From: an uncultured Lachnospiraceae bacterium
Lineage (GTDB): Bacteria > Bacillota > Clostridia > Lachnospirales > Lachnospiraceae
Assembly: GCA_947246015.1 (NCBI GenBank)
Contig: CAMXQE010000020.1
Coordinates: 1-64,000 of the forward strand
Reading direction: 5' to 3'
Length of the DNA: 64,000 nt
A program made the translations under genes and the position numbers. Of the stretch, positions 33,200 to 40,803 are shown piece by piece. The notes beneath the pieces are model-generated. The model was not told where the DNA came from and made no database searches. It worked only from the letters and a program-made list of their open reading frames with translations. How positions within the stretch are numbered: the first letter of the stretch is position 1; the number at the start of each line of letters is the position of its first letter.

Positions 33200-33585
33200 A
33201 TTGCCGTTCCCTCCCTGTAAGCTTCTGGTAATGACTGCCATGCGATAACTGTAAACGGTTTATATAACCTTTCACAATCATCATCAATGTGCCATCCAGC
33301 TTCGATTTCGCCGTCTGCTACTCCATAATACAGTTCATGACACTTTAATTCTTCATCATTATCAAATCTGTATGTAACAATGTAAAAACTTTCTTCTTCC
33401 GGCAACTGCTCACTGCACGGAATCCACTCGCCGATTTTGGGCTGTTTGCTAATTACATCTATTATGCTTTCATAATCCACCGCATCAACGGGATTATAAT
33501 CCGTACAACCGCAATGCGAATCAGAATCAAAAAGCGTATATTTTTCTTTTGCTATATCTTCAATCAATTTCTTTTCATCAATCAT
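33196..33585 (-). CDS. DUF551-containing phage protein, 129 aa
   Basis: C-terminal two-thirds match DUF551: GEWIPCSEQLPEEESFYIVTY, followed by an acidic middle and the closing VIAWQSLPEAYRE. The N-terminal 45 residues are an acidic lead. Very common in phage early regions; function unknown. 4-bp overlap with the next gene and 8-bp overlap with the previous one. Confidence 0.8.
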   Translation of the reverse strand: MIDEKKLIEDIAKEKYTLFDSDSHCGCTDYNPVDAVDYESIIDVISKQPKIGEWIPCSEQLPEEESFYIVTYRFDNDEELKCHELYYGVADGEIEAGWHIDDDCERLYKPFTVIAWQSLPEAYREGTAI

Positions 33586-33796
33586 CTTCCCTGTCCCCCC
33601 ATAGCTCTTCTATTTTTTCAAGCAAATCCATTTCCTCATGTTCCCTTTTCGGGTACTGCTGATATACAGCTTTGCACATCCTTCCCGAAACATAGTCATT
33701 ATGGTATTTCAGTGCCAGTTCAAGCGGTATATCCTTATGCTTTCCGGTCAATGTCATCCTGCTTTCATCGTCATATTCAATCTTGATTTTCCACAT
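33578..33796 (-). CDS. Small phage protein, 72 aa
   Basis: MWKIKIEYDDESRMTLTGKH, a small beta-strand start then a helix (LALKYHNDYVSG) and an acidic end. RBS AAAGGGATAGG. Unknown function; arranged head to tail with the DUF551 gene. Confidence 0.6.
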   Translation of the reverse strand: MWKIKIEYDDESRMTLTGKHKDIPLELALKYHNDYVSGRMCKAVYQQYPKREHEEMDLLEKIEELWGDREDD

Positions 33797-33870
33797 ATCC
33801 TATCCCTTTCAATTCGCAAACGCTTTCTGCTTCGGTGTAAGACCGTCCATGACTATTCTCCTTCAATATC

Positions 33871-34017
33871 TCACCAAGAAGCATCTAAATATCCTTCATA
33901 CCAATCATGAAAAATTTCAGATATTTCTTCATCTGGCGTGCCGTCTTCAAATTCCATAACTTCCTCATGTACAGCACTGGCAAATCCAGTCCCTAAATAA
34001 AATTTAACTTTCCTCAT
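33871..34017 (-). CDS. Very small phage protein, 48 aa (DUF7167-like)
   Basis: MRKVKFYLGTGFASAVHEEVMEF, then DGTPDEEISEIFHDWYEGYLDASW. The pattern [KR]VKxxLGTG(F/L)xxAxHE with a trailing acidic helix is a widespread phage mini-protein family. RBS AGAGGTAAATG precedes; it overlaps the 88-aa gene by 14 bp. Confidence 0.7.
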   Translation of the reverse strand: MRKVKFYLGTGFASAVHEEVMEFEDGTPDEEISEIFHDWYEGYLDASW

Positions 34018-34270
34018 TTTCATTTACCTCTTTCCACTTCTCCGCAAACCACTTCAACACTTCCACCTGTGAACACGTATTCAGCAATTCCACATCCTTC
34101 TTTGCCATTTCCCCATTCTTTTTCCTATATGGCTGTTTCTCCGTAATGCGGTAGCCTGTGATTAGTCGGTTCTGCTGTTCGCTGTAAAACTGGTATGTGT
34201 TTAGCTTATAGATATGCCCACAGTGAAGCAGGGCTTTCTGTAGTTTGGTTATGGTTTGTTTGATATTCAT
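34004..34270 (-). CDS. Phage protein of unknown function, 88 aa
   Basis: Basic protein: MNIKQTITKLQKALLHCGHIYKLNTYQFYSEQQNRLITGYRI then a helical C-terminus ending WFAEKWKEV. The stretch YKLNTYQFYSEQQNR recurs in early regions of Clostridia prophages from memory. 4-bp overlap with the Lar-like gene. No function known. Confidence 0.7.
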   Translation of the reverse strand: MNIKQTITKLQKALLHCGHIYKLNTYQFYSEQQNRLITGYRITEKQPYRKKNGEMAKKDVELLNTCSQVEVLKWFAEKWKEVNENEES

Positions 34271-34449
34271 GCTCTGTTATTCCATCTCTTTACCAGTTCT
34301 TCTTCTCCAATTTCCTCCATAATTTGAACTTTAGCACCGCAATCGCATTTTATATAAATATCTACTCCAAACGAGCAACCTCTGCTACCCATCCTAACAT
34401 TCTCGCTACCGCAAAACGGGCAAGGTTTTAATTCTTTGTTTTCTTCCAT
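34267..34449 (-). CDS. Lar-like zinc-binding protein, 60 aa
   Basis: LKPCPFCGSENVRMGS ... IKCDCGAKV ... LVKRWNNRA, the restriction alleviation protein (Lar) family pattern: two Cys pairs and the closing W-N-R. Lar of the Rac prophage modulates type I restriction; most phage relatives are untested. The ATG at 34449 has GGAGGG upstream; the earlier ATG contains that RBS. Confidence 0.85.
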   Translation of the reverse strand: MEENKELKPCPFCGSENVRMGSRGCSFGVDIYIKCDCGAKVQIMEEIGEEELVKRWNNRA

Positions 34450-34520
34450 ATTTCCCTCCACAATCCCCCTAAATCCCCTAATGATATTGTAATATGGATT
34501 CAGGAGGAAGTTGTACCATT

Positions 34521-34811
34521 TTAATCAGCTTCGTCATAGATATGTATTCCAAGTTGTTTCCCAAGCCAGTCCAATCCAGCGCGGGTAAGCCAGTATACAT
34601 ATCCTCCATGCTGATTCTTTTCTTTGTCTCTGCCTGCATATCCTGCTTGCTTCATTGTTTCCCAATCCCCATAATTCTTTCCAGTTGCAAAGAAGTTGCG
34701 ATATGGGCGATAAAACTTCTTTCCATGCCGAATATATGGCTTTTTATTATCAAGTCCTATACAATGCTTTGCCAAATCAACATAGTGATTTTTATTTGCT
34801 TCTGCAATCAT
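34521..34811 (-). CDS. Phage early protein, 96 aa
   Basis: KHCIGLDNKKPYIRHGKKFYRPYRNFFATG then GYVYWLTRAGLDWLGKQLG, the second part resembling a winged-helix C-terminal helix of small phage proteins. Basic and soluble. RBS AGGAGG within the previous tiny gene, with a TGA/ATG overlap. Unknown function, conserved in this phage group from memory. Confidence 0.7.
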   Translation of the reverse strand: MIAEANKNHYVDLAKHCIGLDNKKPYIRHGKKFYRPYRNFFATGKNYGDWETMKQAGYAGRDKEKNQHGGYVYWLTRAGLDWLGKQLGIHIYDEAD

Positions 34812-34912
34812 TTTCCAATCCTCCTTAACTCCAAATCAAATAAATGATAAAAATACCGCCTATACTCGTAAAAATCCGTCCTGACGTATACCATCCGAAT
34901 ACTTTTAGTCAT
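34808..34912 (-). CDS. Very small basic protein, 34 aa
   Basis: MTKSIRMVYVRTDFYEYRRYFYHLFDLEL..., Tyr/Arg-rich. It starts inside the previous gene (8-bp overlap) and its stop overlaps the next start, so it is fully coupled in the operon and carries the RBS of the next gene. Coding potential is suggested by the tight overlaps only. Confidence 0.45.
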   Translation of the reverse strand: MTKSIRMVYVRTDFYEYRRYFYHLFDLELRRIGK

Positions 34913-35105
34913 GATTTTCGTATTCTTCTCCGCATATCGGGCATTTCGACAGCAAAACCGGAATTGTCCTTTTCTTTTTCTGCCCCTTTTTATTTCCAGT
35001 AAACTCCAAATATAATCTTCCGCTCAATAATTCAATTGGTGCTTCCACATTCTCAAATCCCTTTTCTGTTATTTCGCTAATCATTTCCTGTATACAATTA
35101 CACAT
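34905..35105 (-). CDS. Small zinc-type phage protein, 66 aa
   Basis: MCNCIQEM near the start, VEAPIELLSGRLYLEFT in the middle and LLSKCPICGEEY near the end; the two Cys pairs could share a zinc ion. This phrase set is frequent in Clostridia phage early operons. ATG at 35105 follows AGGGAGAAAAG; the longer frame (35198) overlaps upstream genes. Confidence 0.7.
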   Translation of the reverse strand: MCNCIQEMISEITEKGFENVEAPIELLSGRLYLEFTGNKKGQKKKRTIPVLLSKCPICGEEYENHD

Positions 35106-35250
35106 TCTTTTCTCCCTGTCTTTTCTTATCCCATGGTTTAAGGTTTCTATCCGCTCTACAGATGTAAGCTGCATTTGGAATCTTCCTGTAACATGCATCT
35201 CTTTCCGTCCGGAATACTTTCGTAATCAAACGTAAAATATTTTCATACAC
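35098..35250 (-). CDS. Possible small gene with GTG start, 50 aa
   Basis: Reads VYENILRLITKVFRTERDACYRKIP..., Arg/Lys-rich. GTG at 35250 has GGAG seven bases upstream; it overlaps the stop of the preceding gene and the start of the next by 8 bp each, an arrangement like its neighbours. Evidence is otherwise weak. Confidence 0.4.
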   Translation of the reverse strand: MYENILRLITKVFRTERDACYRKIPNAAYICRADRNLKPWDKKRQGEKNV

Positions 35251-35413
35251 ACTCAAATTCTCCGCATCCTAGATGTATACATTCCCTGCAATATAGGCAC
35301 ATTTTTGTCCTTTCTCTTACATCACTTTCCCACTCTGCAATGCGTATGGCCTCTCTTTTATCCATTACCATGCAGCCATCATCCTTTCCCGTATCATTTC
35401 CAAATTCCTTCAT
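35243..35413 (-). CDS. Small Cys-containing phage protein, 56 aa
   Basis: Starts MKEFGNDTGKDDGCMVMDKREAI in an ATGA overlap with the preceding gene and ends with MCLYCRECIHLGCGEFECV, five Cys that suggest metal binding. No family recognised. Confidence 0.55.
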   Translation of the reverse strand: MKEFGNDTGKDDGCMVMDKREAIRIAEWESDVRERTKMCLYCRECIHLGCGEFECV

Positions 35414-35820
35414 CCACACATCATCCTGAACAGCTCCTGGTGCTTCTTTACGAGTCCCGCCATCAATTCCCTGTTGTAGTGGATAACTTTTCCAAACGAT
35501 ATTTCACAGGGCCTTGCAATATCGCCTTCAGGACTTCCAACCTCAAACAACAGATAGCTCCCAGCCCTCTTTCTGAAAACTATACTAAATTCAAATTTCC
35601 CATATTGCTTATGCTCTCCGCTGTTTCGGTAGTAGTAGCAAGATACCCGATTCCAATTCGTGCTATTTCCATCAATCTGGTATGTATTTGACGTATCCCG
35701 TCTTCTGCGGTCAAGCTTTCCCGCCCCGATTTCTTTCATATACCGTTCAAACAGTAATGCCAAATCTTTTGTGTCTTTGGTTCTGTAATAATTCTCCAAT
35801 ATTTTTACAACATCTTCCAT
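35410..35820 (-). CDS. Phage early protein, 136 aa
   Basis: MEDVVKILENYYRTKDTKDLALLF, then a basic linker (KLDRRRRDTSNTYQI) and a beta-rich half ending GKVIHYNRELMAGLVKKHQELFRMM. RBS AAGGGAAA. The preceding 100 bp (35821-35920) hold no convincing gene. Function unknown. Confidence 0.65.
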   Translation of the reverse strand: MEDVVKILENYYRTKDTKDLALLFERYMKEIGAGKLDRRRRDTSNTYQIDGNSTNWNRVSCYYYRNSGEHKQYGKFEFSIVFRKRAGSYLLFEVGSPEGDIARPCEISFGKVIHYNRELMAGLVKKHQELFRMMCG

Positions 35821-35920
35821 TTTCCCTTATCCTTATCAACAGGAAACTGATATAACAGCCATGGATATCATTTCATCCAGTCCCATAATCCTCAAATCTC
35901 TTTTCCCTGTCATCCTTTCA

Positions 35921-37123
35921 TTATCCCAAACCACCCGGCATGTCAAACAGGCTCATCTGCGCCGGTTCATTCTGTTTTTCCCTGCCTGCCTGCTGCCGCA
36001 TTTCCTCCAGCTCCGCAATCCGTTCTTCCCCAAGCCACCTGTCAGCATGTACCCGGTCAAGGCTGCATTCTTCCAGATTGTAATAACCAGTCTCCAAAAT
36101 CTTTTTTTCAAGCCTCTTTTTTTTAGTTTCCTGTGTCTGCTGCCTGCGCTGCTTTTTCTCCTCTTTCTGTCTCCTTTCCATATCCGAAGCATGGACGACT
36201 GTAATCCCTTCTTTTATGTCCTGTAAATCCTGCATCAAATCCCTGCCCGGCCTTGATTCCGCACGGATATTCACTATCTCTACTTCAATGGTTTCATCCC
36301 TCATCCTTTCCCACGAATGGTTGATTTCATAATCCCTGCGTATCTCATCACCCTGCATTTTTATGAATGCCCTGCAAATGTCCATGCTGACAGGCTTTTT
36401 GAAATACCGTATGCCTTTCTCCACATACACCGTTTTTTCCCCGTCGAACAGGGTGCCGTCACGTCGTATCCGACTTTTTTTCAGGTCATAATATACATTT
36501 CCCCTTTTCCTGTCCAACTGCCTGCCAAGCACCGGGCAGTAGCCGTCCTCCGCGAAACATTCGTGTGCACACCGCTTCGGCTCATACCTTAAATTCCACT
36601 GCCTGACGCGTTCGTCATAATACATATGGTTCCTGCATACCCTGCCATCGTGGGCATCCGAATATTCCTGATACTTTCTTTCCTTTTCTTCCCTGCGCTC
36701 CCTGTCGGCTTTTTCTATACTGTCCTCATAGTCATACGGGATTCCCGTCCTGTGGCAGACGCAGAAACACTGGATACACAACCCGCCTCCACTCGCCCCG
36801 TATAATCTCGGGTCATTGTCAGGACATTCCGGCCTGTCATACGGGCACCTGATAACCGGGTTATCGTTTTCATGCATCCATTCGATACCCATTGTTCCCA
36901 TCTCCATGACATTTTCTCCCCTGACAAATTTACCGCACCCCGTCATGTAAACAAACTTCCCGGCATACTGCCTTTTATACACAAAACCATGTGACAGATT
37001 GCGGAGCGGGTCAGTTCCCGTCAGGCGGCTTGTATCTATCCGGACATAATCAGGATAATTTTCAACTGTATATCCTTCCGACAGAAGCCGTTTTGTCAGC
37101 TCATTATACTCAAAATCTTCCAT
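35921..37123 (-). CDS. Large Cys-rich phage protein, 400 aa
   Basis: Residues 85-130 contain CPYDRPECPDNDP and CIQCFCVCH, residues 165-205 contain CRNH...CAHECFAEDGYCPVLGRQ, so several metal-binding Cys/His clusters are likely. The C-terminal third is a long charged helix (RRQKEEKKQRRQQTQETKKKRLEKK) ending in a PCNA/clamp-like QMSLFDM motif, which may tether the protein to the sliding clamp. Proteins of this build occur in early operons of Clostridia phages; activity unknown. Confidence 0.65.
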   Translation of the reverse strand: MEDFEYNELTKRLLSEGYTVENYPDYVRIDTSRLTGTDPLRNLSHGFVYKRQYAGKFVYMTGCGKFVRGENVMEMGTMGIEWMHENDNPVIRCPYDRPECPDNDPRLYGASGGGLCIQCFCVCHRTGIPYDYEDSIEKADRERREEKERKYQEYSDAHDGRVCRNHMYYDERVRQWNLRYEPKRCAHECFAEDGYCPVLGRQLDRKRGNVYYDLKKSRIRRDGTLFDGEKTVYVEKGIRYFKKPVSMDICRAFIKMQGDEIRRDYEINHSWERMRDETIEVEIVNIRAESRPGRDLMQDLQDIKEGITVVHASDMERRQKEEKKQRRQQTQETKKKRLEKKILETGYYNLEECSLDRVHADRWLGEERIAELEEMRQQAGREKQNEPAQMSLFDMPGGLG

Positions 37124-37130
37124 GTCCGCC

Positions 37131-37463
37131 TCACAGTCCCTGGCATGGACGCATCCCGAAATAGTCCTCCATCCTTTCCCTTAAGGCGCCCACATCCATA
37201 TCGTATTCCTTTGCAATACACTCCTCGCATACGGGTATTTTATATGCCAGTGTCTTTGACAGCCTAACATCCCATGTATTCAGCCCGTCCCCGCACATGT
37301 TACAGCATTTATCCGTCATCCTTGCTTTTGCCCTGCTCCCAGGGATACTTCTATTACCATCTTTCATTTTCTGATTTTCCAGCCTCCCCACATAGTATCC
37401 ATCCCGTTTTACGCAAACCGCATCTGCCCGTTTTCTTCTGTCACGGAATTTTTTATCTGCCAT
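37131..37463 (-). CDS. Zinc-finger phage protein, 110 aa
   Basis: Basic N-terminus (KKFRDRRKRADAVCVKRDGYYVG) and CCNMCGDGLNTWD ... VCEECIAKEYDMD, a four-Cys zinc site like that of recombination or transcription accessory proteins. It starts within the last 55 bp of the methyltransferase gene in another frame. Function unknown. Confidence 0.6.
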   Translation of the reverse strand: MADKKFRDRRKRADAVCVKRDGYYVGRLENQKMKDGNRSIPGSRAKARMTDKCCNMCGDGLNTWDVRLSKTLAYKIPVCEECIAKEYDMDVGALRERMEDYFGMRPCQGL

Positions 37464-38932
37464 ACCGGCATCCGTTCCCCCACTTTCAGGTACCCGCAGT
37501 TTGCCTCCACCAGTTTCCGCGCCATGACCGGAACAACACTGTTCCCAATCCTGGCCACCTGCTTGCTGGCCGGATACCTGTTCCCGTTATAATCCCTGTC
37601 AATGACATAATCTTCCGGAAATCCCTGCCCCCGCTTCAGTTCTTCCGGAGTCAGCATCCGCAGGAAGATATCCAGCATCACATATTCATCCCCAAGGACT
37701 GTTACCAGTGCAAACCTGTCTTTCGTCACGATGGTATGCAGGGGTTCCCCCAGTGCCTGTCCCGTACCGCATCCGTAGTATTCCTCTATGAACTGGCTCA
37801 CCCATGTGCATTTCCGTGCTATTTCCCCGTCAATCCCCGCTTCTTTCAGTTTTTCCCATTCCACACTCATGACCGATACGGTACCGAAATGTCCGGGGGA
37901 TGTGGTAATGGTATGCACCGGCTCCGCCACCCCCTGGCATGTACCGCTTTTATAAAACTTTGTCATATACTGCATAACAAGACCGTAACGGTTACTGGTA
38001 TCAATTGTATGGACTGGTTCCGCGACCTGCTGCCCCCTTACACCATTCCCTGTCGTTTCCGAATGGTACTGGATTATATACGGTGTCACCATCCCGAAGC
38101 CGTGCTTCTGCGTGATTGTCGGCAGCGGTTCGCCCATGCCCTGCCCGCGGAAATTATCACCTCCATGGTTCACCTGTACAATAAACGGCTCCGGACAACC
38201 GAATACGAACTTCCCAAGTCCCCTTGCTATCCGTTTCATGGTATTTTCGGCCAGCGGTTTTTTCCGTCCAAAGATTGATTTCCCGAAATCCTGCAAGTCC
38301 AGGTACCTGTAAATCGGTTCCCACGGCTTTAACCCGTCCGTCCCTCCCCTGCCGTGGGTCTGTGCCGGCCATGCAATATCCCGCCCGTCCCTGCGGAATA
38401 CCGCATACCAGCGCTTCCTTGTTGTCGGCGCCCCGTAATCCGCCGCAACCAGTTCCCGGCTGTCAAACATGTATCCAAGCGTTTTCATGGCCGTGATGAA
38501 TTTCCTGTAATCCTCCCCCTTCCTCTCCGGTATGGGATGCCCGGAACCATCCAGCGGCCCCCACTGCTGTATTTCCTCCACGTTTTCCATGATGATTACA
38601 TCCGGGAGGATGGTTTTTGCATGTTTGTATACTGCCCACGGAAGGATGCGCAGGCCCTGCTTCCTCGGTTTCCCGCCTTTTGCCTTGCTGTGGCTTGTGC
38701 AGTCCGGGCTTGCCCACATCAGTGACACATGCCGACCCTTTACATATTTCTGCAGGTCAACCGTGAAAATATCTTCTGTCAGGTGCAGCGTGTCCGGATG
38801 GTTCGTCCTGTGCATCAGGATAGCATCCGGGTCATGGTTCACCGCTATGTCCACATGGCGGCCCAGCGCCATTTCTATTCCGACCGATGCCCCGCCTCCC
38901 CCGGCAAAACAGTCAATAATCAGTCCGTTCAT
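37409..38932 (-). CDS. DNA cytosine-C5 methyltransferase
   Basis: 507 aa, acts on phage DNA, probably against restriction. Motif I DCFAGGGGASVGIE (7-20); motif IV ASPDCTSHS with the catalytic Cys78, an SPDC variant of the usual PC; motif VI ENV (116-118); motif VIII APTTRKRWY. The target-recognition half contains four copies of an (A/G)EP(L/V)xTIxT element spaced 40-60 residues. Motifs IX-X near the C-terminus (LTPEELKRGQGFP, GNSVVPVMARKL). ATG at 38932 follows GGGGGTGG. No partner restriction gene is present. Confidence 0.93.
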   Translation of the reverse strand: MNGLIIDCFAGGGGASVGIEMALGRHVDIAVNHDPDAILMHRTNHPDTLHLTEDIFTVDLQKYVKGRHVSLMWASPDCTSHSKAKGGKPRKQGLRILPWAVYKHAKTILPDVIIMENVEEIQQWGPLDGSGHPIPERKGEDYRKFITAMKTLGYMFDSRELVAADYGAPTTRKRWYAVFRRDGRDIAWPAQTHGRGGTDGLKPWEPIYRYLDLQDFGKSIFGRKKPLAENTMKRIARGLGKFVFGCPEPFIVQVNHGGDNFRGQGMGEPLPTITQKHGFGMVTPYIIQYHSETTGNGVRGQQVAEPVHTIDTSNRYGLVMQYMTKFYKSGTCQGVAEPVHTITTSPGHFGTVSVMSVEWEKLKEAGIDGEIARKCTWVSQFIEEYYGCGTGQALGEPLHTIVTKDRFALVTVLGDEYVMLDIFLRMLTPEELKRGQGFPEDYVIDRDYNGNRYPASKQVARIGNSVVPVMARKLVEANCGYLKVGERMPVWQIKNSVTEENGQMRFA

Positions 38933-39037
38933 GTTTCCACCCCCAAATCCTCCATTGTCATCTGCGTGTTGTGCTCGTAGTTCATCCACACCACTTCCAC
39001 CGCCCGTCATTACGGGCGGCAGTTTTTTGTGGTATAT

Positions 39038-39103
39038 TCAAAATTTTCCAAAAGACCTGCTATTCTGTTCCGCGAAATTCTCGCGTATTACCGGCTCTTC
39101 CAT
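39038..39103 (-). CDS. Possible 21-aa peptide
   Basis: MEEPVIRENFAEQNSRSFGKF with GGAGG seven bases upstream of the ATG at 39103; a longer 31-residue form could start at 39133 overlapping the previous stop. Too short for a firm call. The gap 38933-39037 otherwise holds an 8-bp hairpin at 39000-39019 ahead of the methyltransferase. Confidence 0.3.
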   Translation of the reverse strand: MEEPVIRENFAEQNSRSFGKF

Positions 39104-39125
39104 GACTTTTCCTCCGTCTATCCAT

Positions 39126-39629
39126 TTATTCATGATTTTTCGTCTCCTTCCATTTCCACGCATCCAGCATATATGCAGCATGAAGTGCCTTTTCCATTCT
39201 CCTGAATGCCGCCGTTGCTTCTGCCGCATCATGGGCGATACTATCCTCATCCTGTGCAAACATTCTAACCGCATAATCGGCTTCGTCTACTCCAACGCCA
39301 AACACCGACACGATTGTTCCAATCGTCTGCCGGAACTCCACCAAATCCGCCAGATACTTTCCAGCCGAACAATGCAGTTCTCCGGCACGCTCCATAATCC
39401 TCCCCATTAAATCATCCGGTATGCTGAAAATAACTATTCCGTAATTTTTAGAAAGTGCAATCATATATTGACAATCAAGCTCAAACCCTGTTTCGTATAT
39501 AGACAATAGTTCCGCCTGCGCCATTGTAAACCGTTCCGGCCCGAAGTCAAATTCAATCGCATCAATGGCCGCCAAAATTTCCGAGTCCGCATCTTTACCC
39601 ACCATTACGGCCGGTTGCGCGAAAGACAT
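39126..39629 (-). CDS. Phage early protein, 167 aa
   Basis: MSFAQPAVMVGKDADSEILAAIDAIEFDFGPERFTM, mostly helical, acidic; no motif recognised. The ATG at 39629 has GGGGGAAAG upstream and overlaps the 56-aa gene by 35 bp; longer versions of the frame run through that gene and are unlikely. Confidence 0.6.
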   Translation of the reverse strand: MSFAQPAVMVGKDADSEILAAIDAIEFDFGPERFTMAQAELLSIYETGFELDCQYMIALSKNYGIVIFSIPDDLMGRIMERAGELHCSAGKYLADLVEFRQTIGTIVSVFGVGVDEADYAVRMFAQDEDSIAHDAAEATAAFRRMEKALHAAYMLDAWKWKETKNHE

Positions 39630-39765
39630 AGATTTTCTTTCCCCCACAATGCTTTGACAGTTTTTTCCGCTTTCTTTCTGCCGCTTCTTCAGTATCGCGG
39701 ACAACCGCCCTTTCATCCCCTTCCACAATAACAAAATACTTTTCTTTGCATTTATCAAAATCCAT
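39595..39765 (-). CDS. Small charged phage protein, 56 aa
   Basis: MDFDKCKEKYFVIVEGDERAVV then a Lys/Arg/Glu helix and KIYVFRATGRNGG. RBS GGAAGGTGG. It overlaps the next gene by 35 bp. No function recognised. Confidence 0.55.
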   Translation of the reverse strand: MDFDKCKEKYFVIVEGDERAVVRDTEEAAERKRKKLSKHCGGKKIYVFRATGRNGG

Positions 39766-39785
39766 CAAGCCACCTTCCCGCAGTT

Positions 39786-40481
39786 TCATATACCCGCCAG
39801 TTTTTCCTTGTCGCCTGCATTCTGGAAAGCCTTTCCGTCAACGTACCCAGTGCGGCGCAATAATGTATTTTCCCGGTTCCGCTCATACCTGAAAGTTTCA
39901 TTCAGTTCCAAACCGGGAAGCACATTGACGTAATTATTGACCGCTTCCGGAACAACCAGCGCAAGCGCGAAGGACTGGCTTTGTTTTTTCTGTTCTTCAA
40001 AATTTCGGTCAAGCCCATGACAGAAGCCATCTATGTAATTCATTTTTTCATTTCTCCGGAACTCCCTTCCGGCTTCAGCGTATATGGCCCGTAAAGTGAC
40101 AAACCGGTTCCGGACCACCTTGACCGCATAATTAAAAATGTTGATGCAGATTTCCGCATCCTCTTCATAACCGTAAAACCGGATTCGGAAAGAACCACCG
40201 GTTTTCCGTCTTTTTACCGTTATGCAACGGCAACGGAAATTTTCAGCAATCACGGTCGCAACCATATTTACCCACTCATCCCTGAATGGCCCGCCGGAAA
40301 GATATATGACTTGTCTTTCCCTCTGTTCTCTGCCCTGGATCCTTTCCCGGTCAATCTCATATTTGGCCATAAGCTCCTGCGCCTTTACCATTGCAGACCT
40401 CGCTTCGTTTTCATTGTCCGAACCGGCCAGTGCCAGCAATTTCTCTATTTTGTCAACAACCTTGCTTTCCTTTTCATTCAT
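39786..40481 (-). CDS. DUF2786-family phage protein, 231 aa
   Basis: Residues 8-45 match DUF2786 (KIEKLLALAGSDNENEARSAMVKAQELMAKY), followed by a DUF7168-like region with GPFRDEWVNMVATVIAENF and FYGYEEDAEICINIFNYA. Such proteins appear in phages and mobile elements, possibly with nucleic-acid functions, none demonstrated. Start at 40481 follows AAAGGGGGCAAAG. Overlaps the HAD gene by 8 bp. Confidence 0.8.
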   Translation of the reverse strand: MNEKESKVVDKIEKLLALAGSDNENEARSAMVKAQELMAKYEIDRERIQGREQRERQVIYLSGGPFRDEWVNMVATVIAENFRCRCITVKRRKTGGSFRIRFYGYEEDAEICINIFNYAVKVVRNRFVTLRAIYAEAGREFRRNEKMNYIDGFCHGLDRNFEEQKKQSQSFALALVVPEAVNNYVNVLPGLELNETFRYERNRENTLLRRTGYVDGKAFQNAGDKEKLAGI

Positions 40482-40803
40482 CAGCTTTGCCCCCTTTAAA
40501 CTCCACACGGGCCGCCTTATCGTCAATATAAAGATCCGCTGTCACTTTCGGACCATCATCCTTGAAACGTTCAATAATTCCGGGAAGATTTTTATTCACG
40601 GTATCAAATTCAAGCCCCTGTTCCCTGCAAAAAGCAACCGCATTTTCCAGCGCGGCTCCCGTGCGGTTCGTCCACAAGATAAGTTTCCCGCCCAGCTCTT
40701 TATAAAATTTCAGCCAGTCAAACAGCTTTGTATTTGGCTCCCCTACATCCGGCCAGTGGCCGTTCGGCGTCAAAACGCCGTCAAAATCTACGGCAATAAT
40801 CAT
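40474..40803 (-). CDS. HAD-like phosphatase, 109 aa
   Basis: Motif I VDFDGVLT (Asp6, Asp8), motif II TNRTG, motif III Lys, motif IV YIDDKA. A cap-less HAD of this size is typical of phage nucleotidase/phosphatase-like proteins. Substrate unknown; phage HADs may process nucleotides or DNA ends. 4-bp overlap with the helicase-loader gene. Confidence 0.85.
   Translation of the reverse strand: MIIAVDFDGVLTPNGHWPDVGEPNTKLFDWLKFYKELGGKLILWTNRTGAALENAVAFCREQGLEFDTVNKNLPGIIERFKDDGPKVTADLYIDDKAARVEFKGGKADE

Noticed and set aside
33809-33850. 13-aa frame MDGLTPKQKAFAN with RBS
   Set aside because: It resembles the first residues of small terminase subunits, but is too short to call; possibly a decayed remnant.
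35838-35915. 25-aa frame in the gap before the 136-aa gene
   Set aside because: Poor RBS and no distinct composition.
39000-39019. 8-bp hairpin followed by T-run on the plus strand as a terminator
   Set aside because: No plus-strand gene ends there; it lies in the leader of the leftward methyltransferase gene.
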